A stretch of 64,000 nt of DNA from Epiperipatus broadwayi (Eukaryota > Onychophora > Udeonychophora > Euonychophora > Peripatidae): NCBI GenBank assembly GCA_028023455.1, contig JAQFVV010006273.1, positions 2,170,001-2,234,000 of the forward strand, in the 5' to 3' direction. The position numbers and the translations under genes are program-made. This document shows, one piece after another, positions 26,278 to 38,391 of the stretch; the stretch's first letter is position 1; every line of letters starts with the position of its first letter. The notes beneath the pieces are model-generated. The model had not been told where the DNA came from. It saw nothing but the letters and a program-made list of their open reading frames with translations, and did not search any database.

Positions 26278-26390
26278 GTCTTGCATTGGTGGTCGAGAGG
26301 TCAGTGCGACTGCCTTGCACTTGCAGGCAGTTGCCCGGGTTGCGGGTTCGCGTCCCGGCCGATGCTATGACACATAAAAAAAAAAAAAAC
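26278..26390 (+). mobile_element. tRNA-derived SINE, copy 2
   Basis: The head carries an A-box-like GGTGGTCGAGAGGT and a B-box GGTTCGCGTCCCGG. A short body CGATGCTATGACACAT and an A-run of 13 or so follow. It is flanked by the 12-base direct repeat CATTACAGACAT at 26266-26277 and 26391-26402. Retained CpGs in the head (GGGTTCGCGTCCCGGCCG) suggest it is younger than the copy at 1593-1698. It could be mistaken for a tRNA gene, but no acceptor-stem pairing was evident. Confidence 0.92.
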
Positions 26391-27299
26391 CATTACAGAC
26401 ATTAAAGCTTTAGATAAATGGTAATATAATTATATGGTTCATTTGTATTTTTTTGAGGATGATTTTCGACAAATGTAATTCTACTTGAATAGAGAAGCAA
26501 TTTATCAGCATAAGTCAGTATATTGGAAAATATATAATATCATTTATATATTTTTAAGTACTTATTTATATTTAATTCTTAGATTTAGAATGCTCGATTT
26601 AGTTTTAACGTTTCATTATGGTAGCATTTAAATATTCAAAATAAAAGAAAAAATAGTTTGATTTCTTAAACATGATTTTTTTCCTCCTAAAAAAATATAA
26701 ATAACAGAAATGATTTTAATAATCAATTTTTCTCCTAATGAAAAGTTTTTTAAAAAAATACAAAAACATTTACTAAATTTTGTATCGCTTTTGTGTGATC
26801 AAATCATTCTTAACTGTAATCATTTTTGTTATCACTGCTGGCTTGCAATCTTTAATTAACACTTGTTTTAATGATAAGTTTAAAGAAAATAGTATTTTGA
26901 TTGCTCAATAAGATAAGTGCAAAAAGAAAGAGCTATTCCAGCTAGTATAAGAAAAGAACTGTAGGTCTCTCGGAGTAAAAATCTTACAGCTTTCTGTAAA
27001 GAGAAGAAGTACATGAACAAATGTACATGTGATGTGATGTGATGTATTTGGCTTCTCCTTAAACGAAGTCAAGAATATCTCAGCAACTATGCCCAGATAA
27101 ACCTGTTAGCCACTTTATTTTCCATTCCCCACTCTAAGTCTTCCCCTATTCTGCCCCATCCCATTTCCACAACATAATCTTTGTCAACTCTATGGCCTTT
27201 AAATCTAAATCCCCTTTATCTTTTCGCAAACCCAGCATAAAAACTACTAACTCACTTTCTGTATTGTCACTTTGTTCATACCTATTCTCTCATAACTTC

Positions 27300-27901
27300 A
27301 TTATCTGTACCCTTTCTGCTTTCAAGCATTTACATTCAATCAACAGATGCCTAATATTTTCTATACCTTCCTTACACAATTTGCACGCTAAATCACCCAT
27401 AGTTTTCCATTTACATGTATACTCTCTTGTTGCTAAAGATCCCATTCGAGCCTTAAACAATAAACTACTTTCCTTACTATTATCATAAATTAACTTGCTT
27501 CCAATATTCCGTTTACTTCTATATATATATTTAAACTCTTCTTACCCTCCATACTACTTCTCCATCTCTCCAACTCCCTATTTTTTTATTAATGCTTCTA
27601 TTCTTTTATCCCATTCCTTACCACTATAACACTCAACAATCCTCCTAACACAATCATCCCACCTTTTATACAAGTATACTGATATAAATTCTTTATCCAA
27701 ATCTTTTGCATACCGCATTACCTTTCTCATCCATCTTGTTACCTGCCCTTTACTCATAACCCAATTAAACACTATTTTGGCTATTCTTTTACTATCCATA
27801 AACTGCAACCTACCAAACATTTTCATTTTACTTTTTGCATCTCTCATATAGCAACTTGACCATCCCATTTCTCCTTGAATTGCCTCCTTTGCTGTCCACA
27901 T
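27300..27901 (-). pseudogene. LINE C-terminal domain with zinc-finger motif
   Basis: This continues the RT protein after the frameshift: EMGWSSCYMRDAKSKMKMFG, then YLYKRWDDCVRRIVECYSGK. After a further break it encodes a C-x2-C-x8-H-x4-C motif (CKLC...HLLIEC) near 27330-27390. Such C-terminal fingers are common in I/R1-group and related LINEs. Copy 2 has the same order (47760-48370). Confidence 0.8.
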
Positions 27902-27986
27902 CTCTGCATCTAATGCATGTCTTCCTACTTCCCTTTGTACTTTCTCTAAATAATCTAAAATCCTTTTACTAACACATAATGCATCA

Positions 27987-29843
27987 TTACCATATGTTAA
28001 CCCTGCTACTGCAACTCCCTTCCATACAATTTCTAGCTACATCATATTTATTATATGAAAATACTGTTAGTTTCTTTACCAAACCTTTTCTTTTCTTTGC
28101 TTCATTTACCAATTTTTCCTCCCATTCAACCAAGCAATTTTCCTGATTACATAAGATGATTCCCAAATATCTATATCTATCCACCACACTTAACTTTATA
28201 TCCCCCAATAAAAAAACTACATCCTCTCTTTCCCCAGTATTAACCATCATTATATTTGATTTTTCTTCACTAAATTTAATCCCCATTTCTTTACCCACCC
28301 TTGCACATGTCCTCATCATAATATCCATATCTTCTCTTCTTTCTGCACATAAAAAGATATCATCTGCAAAAAAAAGACCCGACAAAGTATATACTCCTTT
28401 GCCACCTATTAATGGTATCTCTACCCCTCTTCCTAGTCTTTCTATTGCTTTTTTGATTTCACTCAAAAACAACAAAAACAAAATCGGTGACATAGGGCAT
28501 CCTTGCCTTAATCCCACTCCATTTTTAACTTTAACTGATTCTATATCCCCTAATTGGTAAGTATAATAATTATTTAATTTCTTAATAATATTTACTAAAG
28601 CTTCATCCATTCCCAAATTAGCTAATCTTACCCATAATCTATTTCTATTTACTCTATCATATGCTTTCTCTATATCTATAAAACTCATATATAATGATCT
28701 ACTTGAATTTCTACTCATCTCCATAAGTTGTGTAACTACAAACAAACTATCTCCTATACGCCTATCTGACCTAAAACCTCCTTGCATTTCCCCCACTACA
28801 TTATTCTCTTCCATCCATTTTACAACTCTTCCAGCTACCATATATGCGAAAACTTTATATAAAACTGATGTTACCGCTATCGGTCTATAATTATTTAACT
28901 TTCTATGATCCCTACCCTTTCCTTTAAATAATAATCTTATTCTTGTATTACTCCAACTACCCGGAAAAACTGTCTTCTGCACCATCTTATTAAAACATGA
29001 TAATAACTTTGCTTTTGCTCTATGTCCTAAATTCATTACCATCTTTACTGCCCATCCATCTAAACCTCTCGCCTTTCCACTTTTCAATCTCTTTCCTGTC
29101 TCATTCAATTCATTTTTTGTGAACCTAATATTCCCACTACTAACTGCTTTCATGTTTTCTATCACTAATTCCTTCACATCTAACATCTTTTCTATATCCA
29201 TTACATATCTATTTAAGATTTTCTCTAGCTTGCCTCTAGAGCTACATTCTATTCCCTCATCATCTATTAATACTATCTCTCTTTCCCCTACATTTCTCAT
29301 TTTAATGTAATTCCAAAATTTTTTACTCCCATCTCTTCCACTTTTATTAATATCCTCCAACAATTTATTATTTAACTTCATCCACTCTCTATAATTATCC
29401 ATTTTAGCTAGCTTCTTCTTTTCTAAGTACTTTCCCCATTTAGCATTAATATCATTTTCACTTTCTTTATTCTTAATAGCACACTTATATTCTCTGCATG
29501 CTTTTTTCCTCTCTTTTACACTTTTACTAACTCTCATTTTTTTATTACTTTTATTCTTCTTCATATTCTCGACTAAAACCCTATTTGCCACTTTTTCTAC
29601 TTCACCACACCAGTCATTATACTCATCCCCAACCAACTGCTCCATGGTTTCTTCAACTTTTATTTTATATTCTTCCAACTTATTCTTATCATTCACTCTC
29701 CATCCACATCTTTCACTATTATTTCTACCTTTATTTCTATACTCCATCACATTACTAACCATTTCTATTACAATAAAGTTATGATCACTATTATACACTC
29801 TCTCTTCATTATCAAACACCATAATTTTTTGTATTTTATTCAT
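27987..29843 (-). pseudogene. LINE reverse transcriptase, 618-codon frame
   Basis: This is the reverse transcriptase of LINE copy 1. In order it shows the end of the endonuclease (SDHNF, residues about 19-23), a lysine-rich linker, then RT blocks: LNNYRPIAVTSVLYKVFAYM (about residue 315), GGFRSD, FIDIEKAYDRVN (motif A), GLRQGCPMSPILF (motif B) and LFFADDIFLCAE (motif C, catalytic FADD), then YRYLGIIL. It is unusually long and open for a dead element. A frameshift near 28020 separates it from the C-terminal 107-codon frame (27578-27901), which continues the protein as in copy 2. Confidence 0.93.
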
Positions 29844-30330
29844 TCCCCTCTTTCTCTACCAATACATAATCTATTGTGTGAAATACATTATTCATAGACC
29901 ATGTGTATTGTCCATCATATACATTTGATAAATTCCCAATGCTCAAATTAACTCTTTGACAAAATTCCTTCAAAAACTGACCATTCTTATTATCTACATC
30001 ATCAATTTCTTCAATATGCCCATTCATATCCCCTATAACCATTATTCTCTTCCCCTTTTCCTTAAAACTCTGTATATCCTTAACTAGGCATTCATATATA
30101 CTATTGTTCCACTCCATTACAGTTTGACTATCTCCAGTGCCGATATACACTATAGCCATCATCCATTCTTGTCTACCCAACCTTATTTCAAACCACAAAT
30201 GTTCTTGACATTTAACAGTATTTAATTTTTTTTTCGATATAACACCTATACCACCACCTCTTTTTTCTTTTTCTTTTCTGTTTATACCCTGCCATACTAC
30301 CTCTACATTTTTGTACATGGAATGTGACAC
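29836..30330 (-). pseudogene. LINE endonuclease fragment
   Basis: This encodes the larger part of an APE-like endonuclease that nicks target DNA for target-primed reverse transcription. Visible motifs are RGGGIGVISKK, the strand carrying MVIGDMNGHI (family GDFN), and QYTWSMNNVFHTIDYVLVE. The catalytic SDH motif (YNSDHNFIVIEM) lies in the next frame, in the N-terminus of the 29843-27987 frame, so a one-base shift near 29840 breaks the original reading frame. The apparent N-terminal residues before KNVEVVWQG come from flanking DNA beyond the truncation point. Confidence 0.85.
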
Positions 30331-30589
30331 CCCCTGGAAATAAACCTTATGGTGACTTTTGAAACAAAAAATTAATATAAAAATGGGTCTTATTTTTAGG
30401 AAAATACAGTACTATTGCAGTGAAACTATTCAATTCAAAATTATCACAAAATCTTTAGCAATTAGGCTTCCTCAATTACAGAATATATTTTTTATGGGAA
30501 ACATTTTATGGTGACCACAATTTCTTAATGCAACTATTCATTAAAAAGGTTAAAACAATAAATAAATTAGTGGTAATCTACAATATATT

Positions 30590-31493
30590 ATATAACTGAA
30601 ACACAGGTTTATTATATACCTGTGACTAAATATGTAATATATAGGGTATATGAGCACAGACTTTCACACAACCCACCACTCTCCACTCTATCTCATAACA
30701 CTGATACATTTGAACACACATATGTTGAAAAGATAAATAATCACCAATATATGTATATCATGCTAAACCAGCAATCATCAGTTGGTCCCGATTACCATCT
30801 CCATATATATATATACATGCTATAAATGCTCAGATGTATATTAAGATAGCCAATCTTCATACTTTAATGGCCAGGCTTCAATCTACTACACACTCCAACT
30901 CTTCAACTGTCCATCCAATTGAAAATCTGATGATGGAATGCCCAAAGGTCACCCTGGGGTTGAGATTTTTGTCACACCTATGTTGACTTAAGGTCAATCT
31001 GATCCCTCATGTACAGGACATAATCCATTTAATACATATACAAGGGATAAGCAGACATCTCTACCATACCCTATATATTACATATATAGTCACAGGTATA
31101 TAATAAGCCTGTGTTTCAGTTATTACATAGTAAATATGTCTGCCCATTGCTTGTATATGTATTAAATGGATTATGTCCTGTACATGAGGGATCAGATTGA
31201 CCTTAGGTCAACATGGGTGTGACAAGAATCTTGGCCTCAGGATGGCCTTTAAGCATTCCATCATCAGATTTTCAATTGGATGGCCAGTTTAAGAGTTGGA
31301 GTAGATTGAAGTCTGGACCAACTGAAGATTGCTGGTTTAGCATGAAATACATATATTGGTGATTATCTTTTCAACATATATGTGTTCAAGTGTATCAGTG
31401 TTATGAAATAGAGTGGAGAGTGGTGGGTCATGTGAAAGTGATCATATACCTTATATATTAAATATATTATATATTACACATGTATTTCAGTGA
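30590..31493. mobile_element. Foldback element with about 60-base ends and partial inverted copy
   Basis: The segment TGAAACACAGGTTTATTATA...AGGGTATA at 30597-30652 recurs in inverted form at 31068-31122, defining a unit of about 530 bases with long terminal inverted repeats. Immediately after it, 31130-31460 is the reverse complement of 30655-31063 (anchors GGATTATGTCCTGTACATGA, CATCAGATTTTCAATTGGAT, AGATTGCTGGTTTAGCATGA). The whole is thus one unit plus an inverted partial unit. Subterminal sequence is shared with the MITE at 709-855. Confidence 0.82.
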
Positions 31494-32191
31494 ATAGTAG
31501 CCAGTAATTTGTTCTTAGTTTTAGGTTTTGTTTGCCTATATAACTCTATCCCCTTAAAACACAAAAGATAGATTAGATTCTATTTACATTTAGTATTTTT
31601 AAAGTACCTAGAAGCATATGTTTGCTTTCCAGATGTAAACAGTTTATAATAGTGATAGGGCGTGCATTACTTAATTATTAATCCAATAAATGAAAAACAA
31701 AAGTGCTGAATTAATAGGATTATACTTGCAATAAATAATCTCAAATAAATATCTTAATTTTTTAAAACTATTTTTTATTTCTGCTTAATAATGTTTGGAA
31801 TCTATTGAAAAAATATTCAATTTATTAGTTTTTGTTCAGACCATTGAATTATTGCTGTTAAATATTATCCAGGCTCAGATTCACTTCATCATATTTCTGT
31901 AGATTAAAATTGTATTAATTTTGATTTGCTAAAACATTAGATAAAGATTTTTAGAGATTAAATGTTTGAATTGTAAAAGCAATTTCAATTATTTTTTGCT
32001 TAAAGTTTTGCATAAATTAATATATAGTTTAAAAAATAAGTTGCATTCATTTTACTAAATGTACTTATTTTGAAATCTTTAATAATTTGTATAAAATAAT
32101 TATATTAAATGATTGTTTATAATATCTTTAATATATTTATATTAAAATGGATTAATCTTAAACTAAAGAAGCATGATAGAATATTACTTAC

Positions 32192-32315
32192 AGGACTTGA
32201 AAATGCACAAAGCACACAAATAAGCATTGCTATGCATGATAAGATGGTTCTTTTAACTATAAATCGAAGAACTGTTCTAGTCAATTCACCCTCAGAGTTC
32301 CATATCTGAAGAAAA
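32192..32315 (-). CDS. ABCC5-like: ABCC5-like transporter, exon with TM1 of TMD1
   Basis: Minus-strand exon with acceptor TATTTTAG before 32315 and donor GTAAGT after 32192. It starts with one base completing the codon split with the previous exon and ends at a codon boundary. It encodes QIWNSEGELTRTVLRFIVKR, matching the LWQEELN... region of ABCC5, then the first hydrophobic helix ILSCIAMLICVLCAF ending FSSP. The next exon begins AFIVRYFLEY, so the join reads FSSP-AFIVRYFLEY, like FSGPAFMVKHLLEY in ABCC5. A second AG ten bases downstream (before 32305) is also possible but would lose the phase match with the upstream exon. The strong family match across two junctions makes this a secure exon. 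Confidence 0.9.
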
Positions 32316-32869
32316 CTAAAATACATATAAAAAATGAGATTATCATATGGTTTTCTTTAATAAAAATGATATTAATTATAATGCAAAATCATTATATAGG
32401 TATATGTGTGTATGTGCTGTATGATTAAAATTATGAGATTTATTTACATATTTATATTTAAAAACTGATTCATGATACAACTTGCATGCAAGCATCTAAT
32501 TTATTTAAACAAAAATATATGAAATTTGACTTACAACTATAAATGCTAAGAAAATATATTAGTAATTGTTATTATCATTAGCAGTCACTTATTTAAAGAG
32601 AAAAAGTAAAAAGTTAAAAATGAATTGTGTGATGGCAACATACAGATAAAATGTGAATCACATATAGATTTACATTCTGTTTATTTTTCTGTGGGAACAT
32701 TACTTTTTTTAAAAAAATAACTTGCCTAATTGTAGCTATCCAATATATTCTATCTTTATATTCTTTCAATAAAATCAATAATATTTTATCTCTTTAGAAT
32801 GCCTTTGAGGTAACTTTATCATGTCAATGGGATAGTCCTTTTTCATCAAAACCACAGTTCATGCTTTTA

Positions 32870-33130
32870 TATTGTAACCTTCTCCCTAGACCACTGTACT
32901 ATAAATGAATCATATCACATTTTAGGCTCCATAATCACTACTGTACCCTAGCAACAGCCAATCATCATGCCATCCACATTGGTCAGCATAATCACAACTG
33001 TAACCTGGCAACAGCCAGCCTTCATCTACTAAACAGTCATGTCATGTTAGCAAGCGCCATAATCGCATCTGTAACCTAGCTTCCTGATCTAGCTGGTCAT
33101 CAATGAATCATACCACACATTTTAGTGATT
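32870..33130. repeat. Imperfect minisatellite, 65-70 base unit, about 3 copies
   Basis: The core CATAATCAC(A)ACTGTAACC(T)GGCAACAGCCA recurs near 32930, 32985 and 33055, framed by direct copies of ATGAATCATA(T/C)CACA at 32905 and 33105. Nothing coding is seen. Confidence 0.6.
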
Positions 33131-33329
33131 AAATTTTCTTATGGAACCTAACGCACTCACACGATCAAGAATATAAGCATGAAGAAATAAAAATGCAAAA
33201 CTAACGAAATGATTCCTGGATTGAATAAAATTAGCATGAAACTGTCAATCTAAAGAAGATCACAAGGCGACTAATAAAGATTAAAACTTCTGGTCAAACC
33301 AGCCTTGAAATCCACCCAAACAAATGGTG

Positions 33330-33740
33330 ATGAGTTAAATTTGATATTCAGCAAATCAATAAGATAACTAATAATGATATGTTTGTAATGATTATGAAAT
33401 TAAAATTATAGATGAAATGATAAGTAAATTATGATGGAGATGACTAAATGGATGATGGAAAGAAGTAATGATGGAATAGTGGAATGAAAGGAATCTAAGA
33501 GTGAAGAGAAAAGAATGAATATGTATGAGAATAATGAATGATTAAGCGGATGATAGAATAAGAATTAATGAATAGTGAAGATGATAAAAGAATAAAAGTT
33601 AATGTAGGATTAATCAATTATGATAATGAATTAATGTCAAATGAGAATGAACAAATAAAAGAATTGATCAAGATGAAATTGAAGAACACAGTTAATGATG
33701 GAGACCGAAATCTTAAACTATAAACTAATATGGTATTAAG
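33330..33740. repeat. Low-complexity ATGA/GAAT-rich stretch
   Basis: The plus strand is dominated by purine-rich words such as AATGATGGAA and GAATGAA over about 400 bases, without a fixed period. Confidence 0.6.
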
Positions 33741-34176
33741 TGATAAAAGTAGGAATTTCAAACTTGACACAACCAGAATATTATCATGAAGTTAAAACAA
33801 ACTATACATTTTATACCAAAAGAAAATAATTTGCATCTTAAAGCTTAGTTGACTTTCATAAAACAGTGCAAGTAATCTATTTCAAGTCTAACTATAACAA
33901 TTGACTAAATATAAATTTCATTACAAATTTAAATTTTATCTTGAAATTTAACAACTAATTCTTCTCAGGGTTCAAACACTAAAAATCATTATACAAAATA
34001 TATGGGTCAGTAAGAGGGATTTTACCACTACCCAAACATAATGCACAAAACAGCTCTCAATATAAACTCAAATTAAGAACTATATTTTGCAGTTACTCAT
34101 AAACTTTCTAACTAATATAAACTTTAAAATTTATGACTGGGAATGACTTTTTAATAATTAAAACACAATCACTTAC

Positions 34177-34266
34177 CCAATTCCTTTTCTTAAATAATTA
34201 TAAACCATGTGATCAGGATCAGTGAATGATAGCTCTGCGGATTTAACTAAATCAATCAAATCAAGA
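34177..34266 (-). CDS. ABCC5-like: Candidate cassette exon of the ABCC5-like gene
   Basis: This is a possible 90-base exon on the minus strand, with acceptor AACATAG before 34266 and a consensus donor GTAAGT after 34177. It starts with the third base of a codon and ends with two bases, so it is phase 2/2 and fits between exons 61710-61549 and 32315-32192 without changing frame. It would add 30 residues (LDLIDLVKSAELSF... to YLRKGI). No stop occurs in that frame. Direct joining of the neighbours already gives the usual family length, so this would be an optional or lineage-specific insertion. Open reading in this frame continues upstream to about 34306, but acceptors there (34302, 34306) are out of phase. 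The acceptor lacks a good pyrimidine tract. It may be chance. Confidence 0.4.
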
Positions 34267-34639
34267 CTATGTTTATCTTTTAATATATTGTTTAAAACAA
34301 TCTGTACTACAAGTTATTAACATTTTGATTATTGTGTGATAATGCATTATATGTACCAATAAATTATAAGACTTACCAACATTATTATGATATAGCATAA
34401 TATAGTTAATAGTGCTATATTGGTTGGTGATGATTTCAAATTTATCTTCTGATAGGTTGATAGCAATAACAATAATAGTGTATAGATGTGGTAATTAGCG
34501 ATAAGATTACAGGAAACTACATAAATTTTTAAATACAACAAACTTTATTTACACTATGTACAAATTTTTAATTCACAGATATGGCATGAAATGAAACTAA
34601 TCTAGTAAAATAATTTATGGATGGGACAAATACTTATTA

Positions 34640-37600
34640 TCCCCTTGACCATATACTTAACAAATGATACAACCTGCTTAGAAAATAATATTCAAAATAT
34701 CATTTGTTACTCTTTAGCATATTTTTAAAAATAAGATACTAAAACTTATTTAAGCTGATGAGCACTTAAATCTATAACTAGCAGTATACCTAGAACTTTA
34801 GGATATGCACCACGTATAAATTTAGAATTCAGGAAAAATTTTAAAATTATTGCATTTTCCCAAAACCCTTTCTTTTATCAGAATATGATAAGGGCAATTA
34901 TCATGTTCTGTGCAATTACTAACTTATTTAAATTTGAAATGAATAAGTTTCAAGTGTTGACTGAAGACCAGACATTAAAAGTCAAATACACATAGATCTC
35001 ATTAAGCATTACCTATGTCCCAAGCTCAAGCCTTGAATACATAACTGATCTTATAATTCTGGTGTCACATCATTATTTGATGAAAATGAATCCATTCTGC
35101 CAATGTGCATCTCTTACATTTACATTTAAATTTTTCTACCATCATTAATAAATCTTGGTTTGGTCTGTCAACAACTGATGATGATCCCACAACATCATAA
35201 ACATTATTTTGATTAAGAAAACACTATGCTAGATGAGTATTCCTAAATTTAATAGTATTTTGTACTTGCTATATGATCTGGACCTATTGTACTTCACCAT
35301 ACACAGTGGAAAAACTATCTCTATATTATCATGAGAAATTTAACACTAAGATGGGAGACTTTATAAAACAATATGACAGTTGTATAATAATATATGGCTG
35401 ATTCTATACCTCTCTATGGGTATACATACGTGTGTGGGCCTTGCCTCACCATGAAAAGACTAGAATTCAAACCATAGATATCCTTTCTTTTTAGGATTAT
35501 TTATACTAATGAGCATTAATTCCTACTCAGCTTCTACCCACTTTTCTCTCATGAAATTAGGTGACACTCCATCAGCCTATGCTCCATATAAATATTAATA
35601 TATTGGATGCCATTCAATTGAAACATCATATTAACTAAAAACTGTCACTAGTCATTCTCAATATCATAGCAAGACAGAACAATACCAACATTAACAGTGA
35701 AAATCTACATATTCTCTTTTATAATGTAAAACCATTAATGGATCAACAACCAAACCAAAATACCTATGTCCAATGATCGTTAATCATTTTAGAATGACAA
35801 CTATATTTTTATTAAAGAGAGCACCATGGATTTAAACAATAAAGATCAAACCTGTATTTGTATTCAAAGTGGACACGTTCACTTCTATAGCAAATTACAA
35901 AATGAAAAAGGTTTATATCAAATTTTCTTTTATATCAGAAAATAATTCAGTCATGCCAATATAGATATTTTTGATAAAATGTCTGTATATTTACCTTTTT
36001 TTTTAATATGCCTTAAAATTAGTTTTAGACTATGAGAGAAGTAAATATTTTTTTATCACTCTCTCTAAATAAATGATATATATATATTTTCCGTTTTTCT
36101 CTTAACTAAAAAAAGAAAACATACATAAAATAGATATATATTTTACACATTTTTTCTTGAACTTAATATATATATATATATCTTTCATGCCACAGTAAAA
36201 CACATATGATTTAAAAACAAAATTTCCAATTAATACATTATGTAAGTAATAACACAGCAATGATACAGAAAATAAAAACACATTTTTATCCATTAAATTT
36301 TATACTCTGTTTCAAGTTATTTATCCTGGTGAGTTAGAATAATATATATGGTTATTAGGATGAGCAATCAGTCCAGATTAAGCATATATATTTCATTATC
36401 CTATTGGATGTATAATAGAACAATATTCAACACTTATCCAAAAGCAGAAATTATTTTATTGTTTCCGTAGCGATAATTAATCAGGCAATTAACATTCATG
36501 TTTCCAATTGTAGCAGATTTAAAAAAAAAAAAATTATCTACTTTGCTCTAGATAATTCAAATAAACTTCAAAACAAACTTATTAAAATCTTTATTGATTT
36601 ATTCGGTAAGCATTTTAAATGAAGTATAACAAAAATCATTTATTACTTTTAAGATCAAGATAAGTGGAATTTCATCACACTTAGCATATTTATATTTCTT
36701 CTTTTTTAAACTCTGTTAATTTTATTTCTCTCTGCATGGCAATCCCTATATGTGTAGCAATATTTAAGCAGCCAGAGTATATTCCAACATTGTAAACATT
36801 ATTATAATAACTATATTTCTTAATAAAAATTTACAAGTAAATATTTATTTGATTCCATTCTTACTGGTAAAGTATGATGTGATTCTTAATATTAGAATGA
36901 ATTTATTCAATTATCACTATGACATTTTCAACATTTTAATGAATCTGTAATCATTTAACTTTTTAACATTACACAAAGTTGGCGCGATGAAAATAGGCAG
37001 ATGAGAATTGAGAATAAAATCACGCAATTATTTGTTTAAACTTTATTAACATTATATGATATAAAATGACTTTTAATTTTATTACTAATATCTTCTGAAA
37101 TCTCTCTTTAAAACTATTTTGAATTTATTTTCTTACAATTATGATTTTCAAATGAGCATCTGTTTTGCTCTACATTTACTAATGGCGCGAAAATTTAAAC
37201 ATTATTAACTTTTTAGTCCACGAATAAATAATTCGTGCGTTATTTTTAAAGAAGAAATTTTAAATGTATAAATAATATAAGAGTAAAAGCTTACTTCTTC
37301 TTGAAATTTCCTGAGTTTGAAATAAGATTTATGAGAAACAATTAGGATGCATAAAGTTTCCATCTCTCCTTCTGTATAACTTCTTAGAATTATTGATCAA
37401 TAGAAGAATGGTGTTTCAATGACTGCAAGGTTTTTTGAGATTTTCTATTCCAGCATTTTTAGATATCAAGATCTTATAATTTCCTTGAATTAACTTTCAG
37501 AATTTTCTGATATTTAGTTTTTTTTCTTATTTGAGATCAGACTGGAATTCTGTAGTTACTTAGTTCTTGTTTTCTTAATTAGTCAACCCCCCTACAACTT

Positions 37601-38330
37601 TGTTAAAACATATATAGCTTTTATTATTTTGCACTCTGGGAGTGAATTGGCCAATCATTTTGGTATGCATAATTAGTATTACCCCCTCTGGCTTCTTTTT
37701 TAATAACTATCCATTATTATTTAAGACAGCTTTATGTTTAGTACTAAAAAATATGCTTAAGGAATTTACTATAATAATTGATTTTACAAGATTTATAAAT
37801 TTGATTTAATTGTTTATTTATTTCAATTGCTATTCAACAACAATAAAATAGCAATGTATTTATCTACCAAATAATAATAATACTTTTAAATTATTTTAGT
37901 CTACTCAGAGCCTAGACTGAGTTTGAAATCTCATCTCTACTAAAGCAAATTTCCCAGTACATTCAAAACAATCTCTATTGAAAAACACTCATTTAAAAAT
38001 TTAATGCCAAATATATTATCATTTAAAATTTTGGAATTATTAACTACAGGGACCTAAATAAAAGGTCACAATATATATAGTGATAATATTTCTTTATATG
38101 ATATAAGTAATATTATAACATTCACCAAGCTAAAAAAATATATGCTTTGTTTAATATCTTATTTTATGTTCCTAGGAGGTCCATCTTTCAATTCCATACA
38201 ATAAATTGGAAATAGCATTTTTGTTGCAGCAGTTATATCACTATGTTAATATATATATATATGTTAAAACGAAGATTTGCATGGGTTAAATATATAAAAT
38301 ACATATTTTGTAGGTTCATCTGTGTTAAAA
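34640..38330. other. Intron without recognised features
   Basis: AT-rich DNA with TA runs. Short open frames (for example around 36102-36293) have no recognisable motifs. Confidence 0.5.
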
Positions 38331-38344
38331 ACTTTTAATATTAA

Positions 38345-38391
38345 TATACTGACGTTTCGACTTGGTCACACAAGCCATCCACAGAGTTATA
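38345..38391 (-). ncRNA. Hammerhead-ribozyme-like motif of a Penelope-like element
   Basis: On the minus strand, about 95 bases after the Penelope ORF stop, the sequence reads CTGTGGA (38384-38378), then GGCTTG, loop TGTGAC, CAAGTC (a six-pair stem with one G-U), then GAAAC and GTC (38353-38351). That is the order of a type I hammerhead with a minimal stem III (core CUGANGA, stem II, GAAA, UH cleavage site). Flanking ACT and AGT can start stem I. One core base differs (A6 is U), so it is probably inactive. Penelope-like elements are known to carry such ribozymes in their terminal repeats. Confidence 0.6.

Larger units (their letters stand above)
27030..30311 (-). mobile_element. APE-type LINE, copy 1, 5'-truncated
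   Basis: A non-LTR retrotransposon read on the minus strand: endonuclease, reverse transcriptase, C-terminal CCHC-like finger, short 3' UTR and a tail of ACATC units (27030-27045). The direct repeat TGTACATG at 27022-27029 and 30312-30319 may be the target-site duplication, which would place the 5' truncation at 30311, inside the endonuclease. It is closely related in sequence to copy 2 at 45040-48651, which extends further 5'. The clade is not assigned. It lies within the intron between exons 32192-32315 and 21235-21382, in the same orientation as the host gene. Confidence 0.9.

Noticed and set aside
26278-26390. A functional tRNA gene
   Set aside because: A- and B-box motifs are present, but the A-tail, the flanking duplication and a second diverged copy show a SINE.
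28156-29310. Plus-strand open frames across LINE copy 1, and minus-strand frames across copy 2
   Set aside because: They are antisense shadows of the LINE RT, with low-complexity Ile/Ser/Leu content.
34267-34306. Longer version of the candidate cassette exon with acceptors before 34302 or 34306
   Set aside because: These acceptors give phase 0 or 1 starts that do not match the phase 2 end of exon 61710-61549; only the acceptor before 34266 keeps frame.
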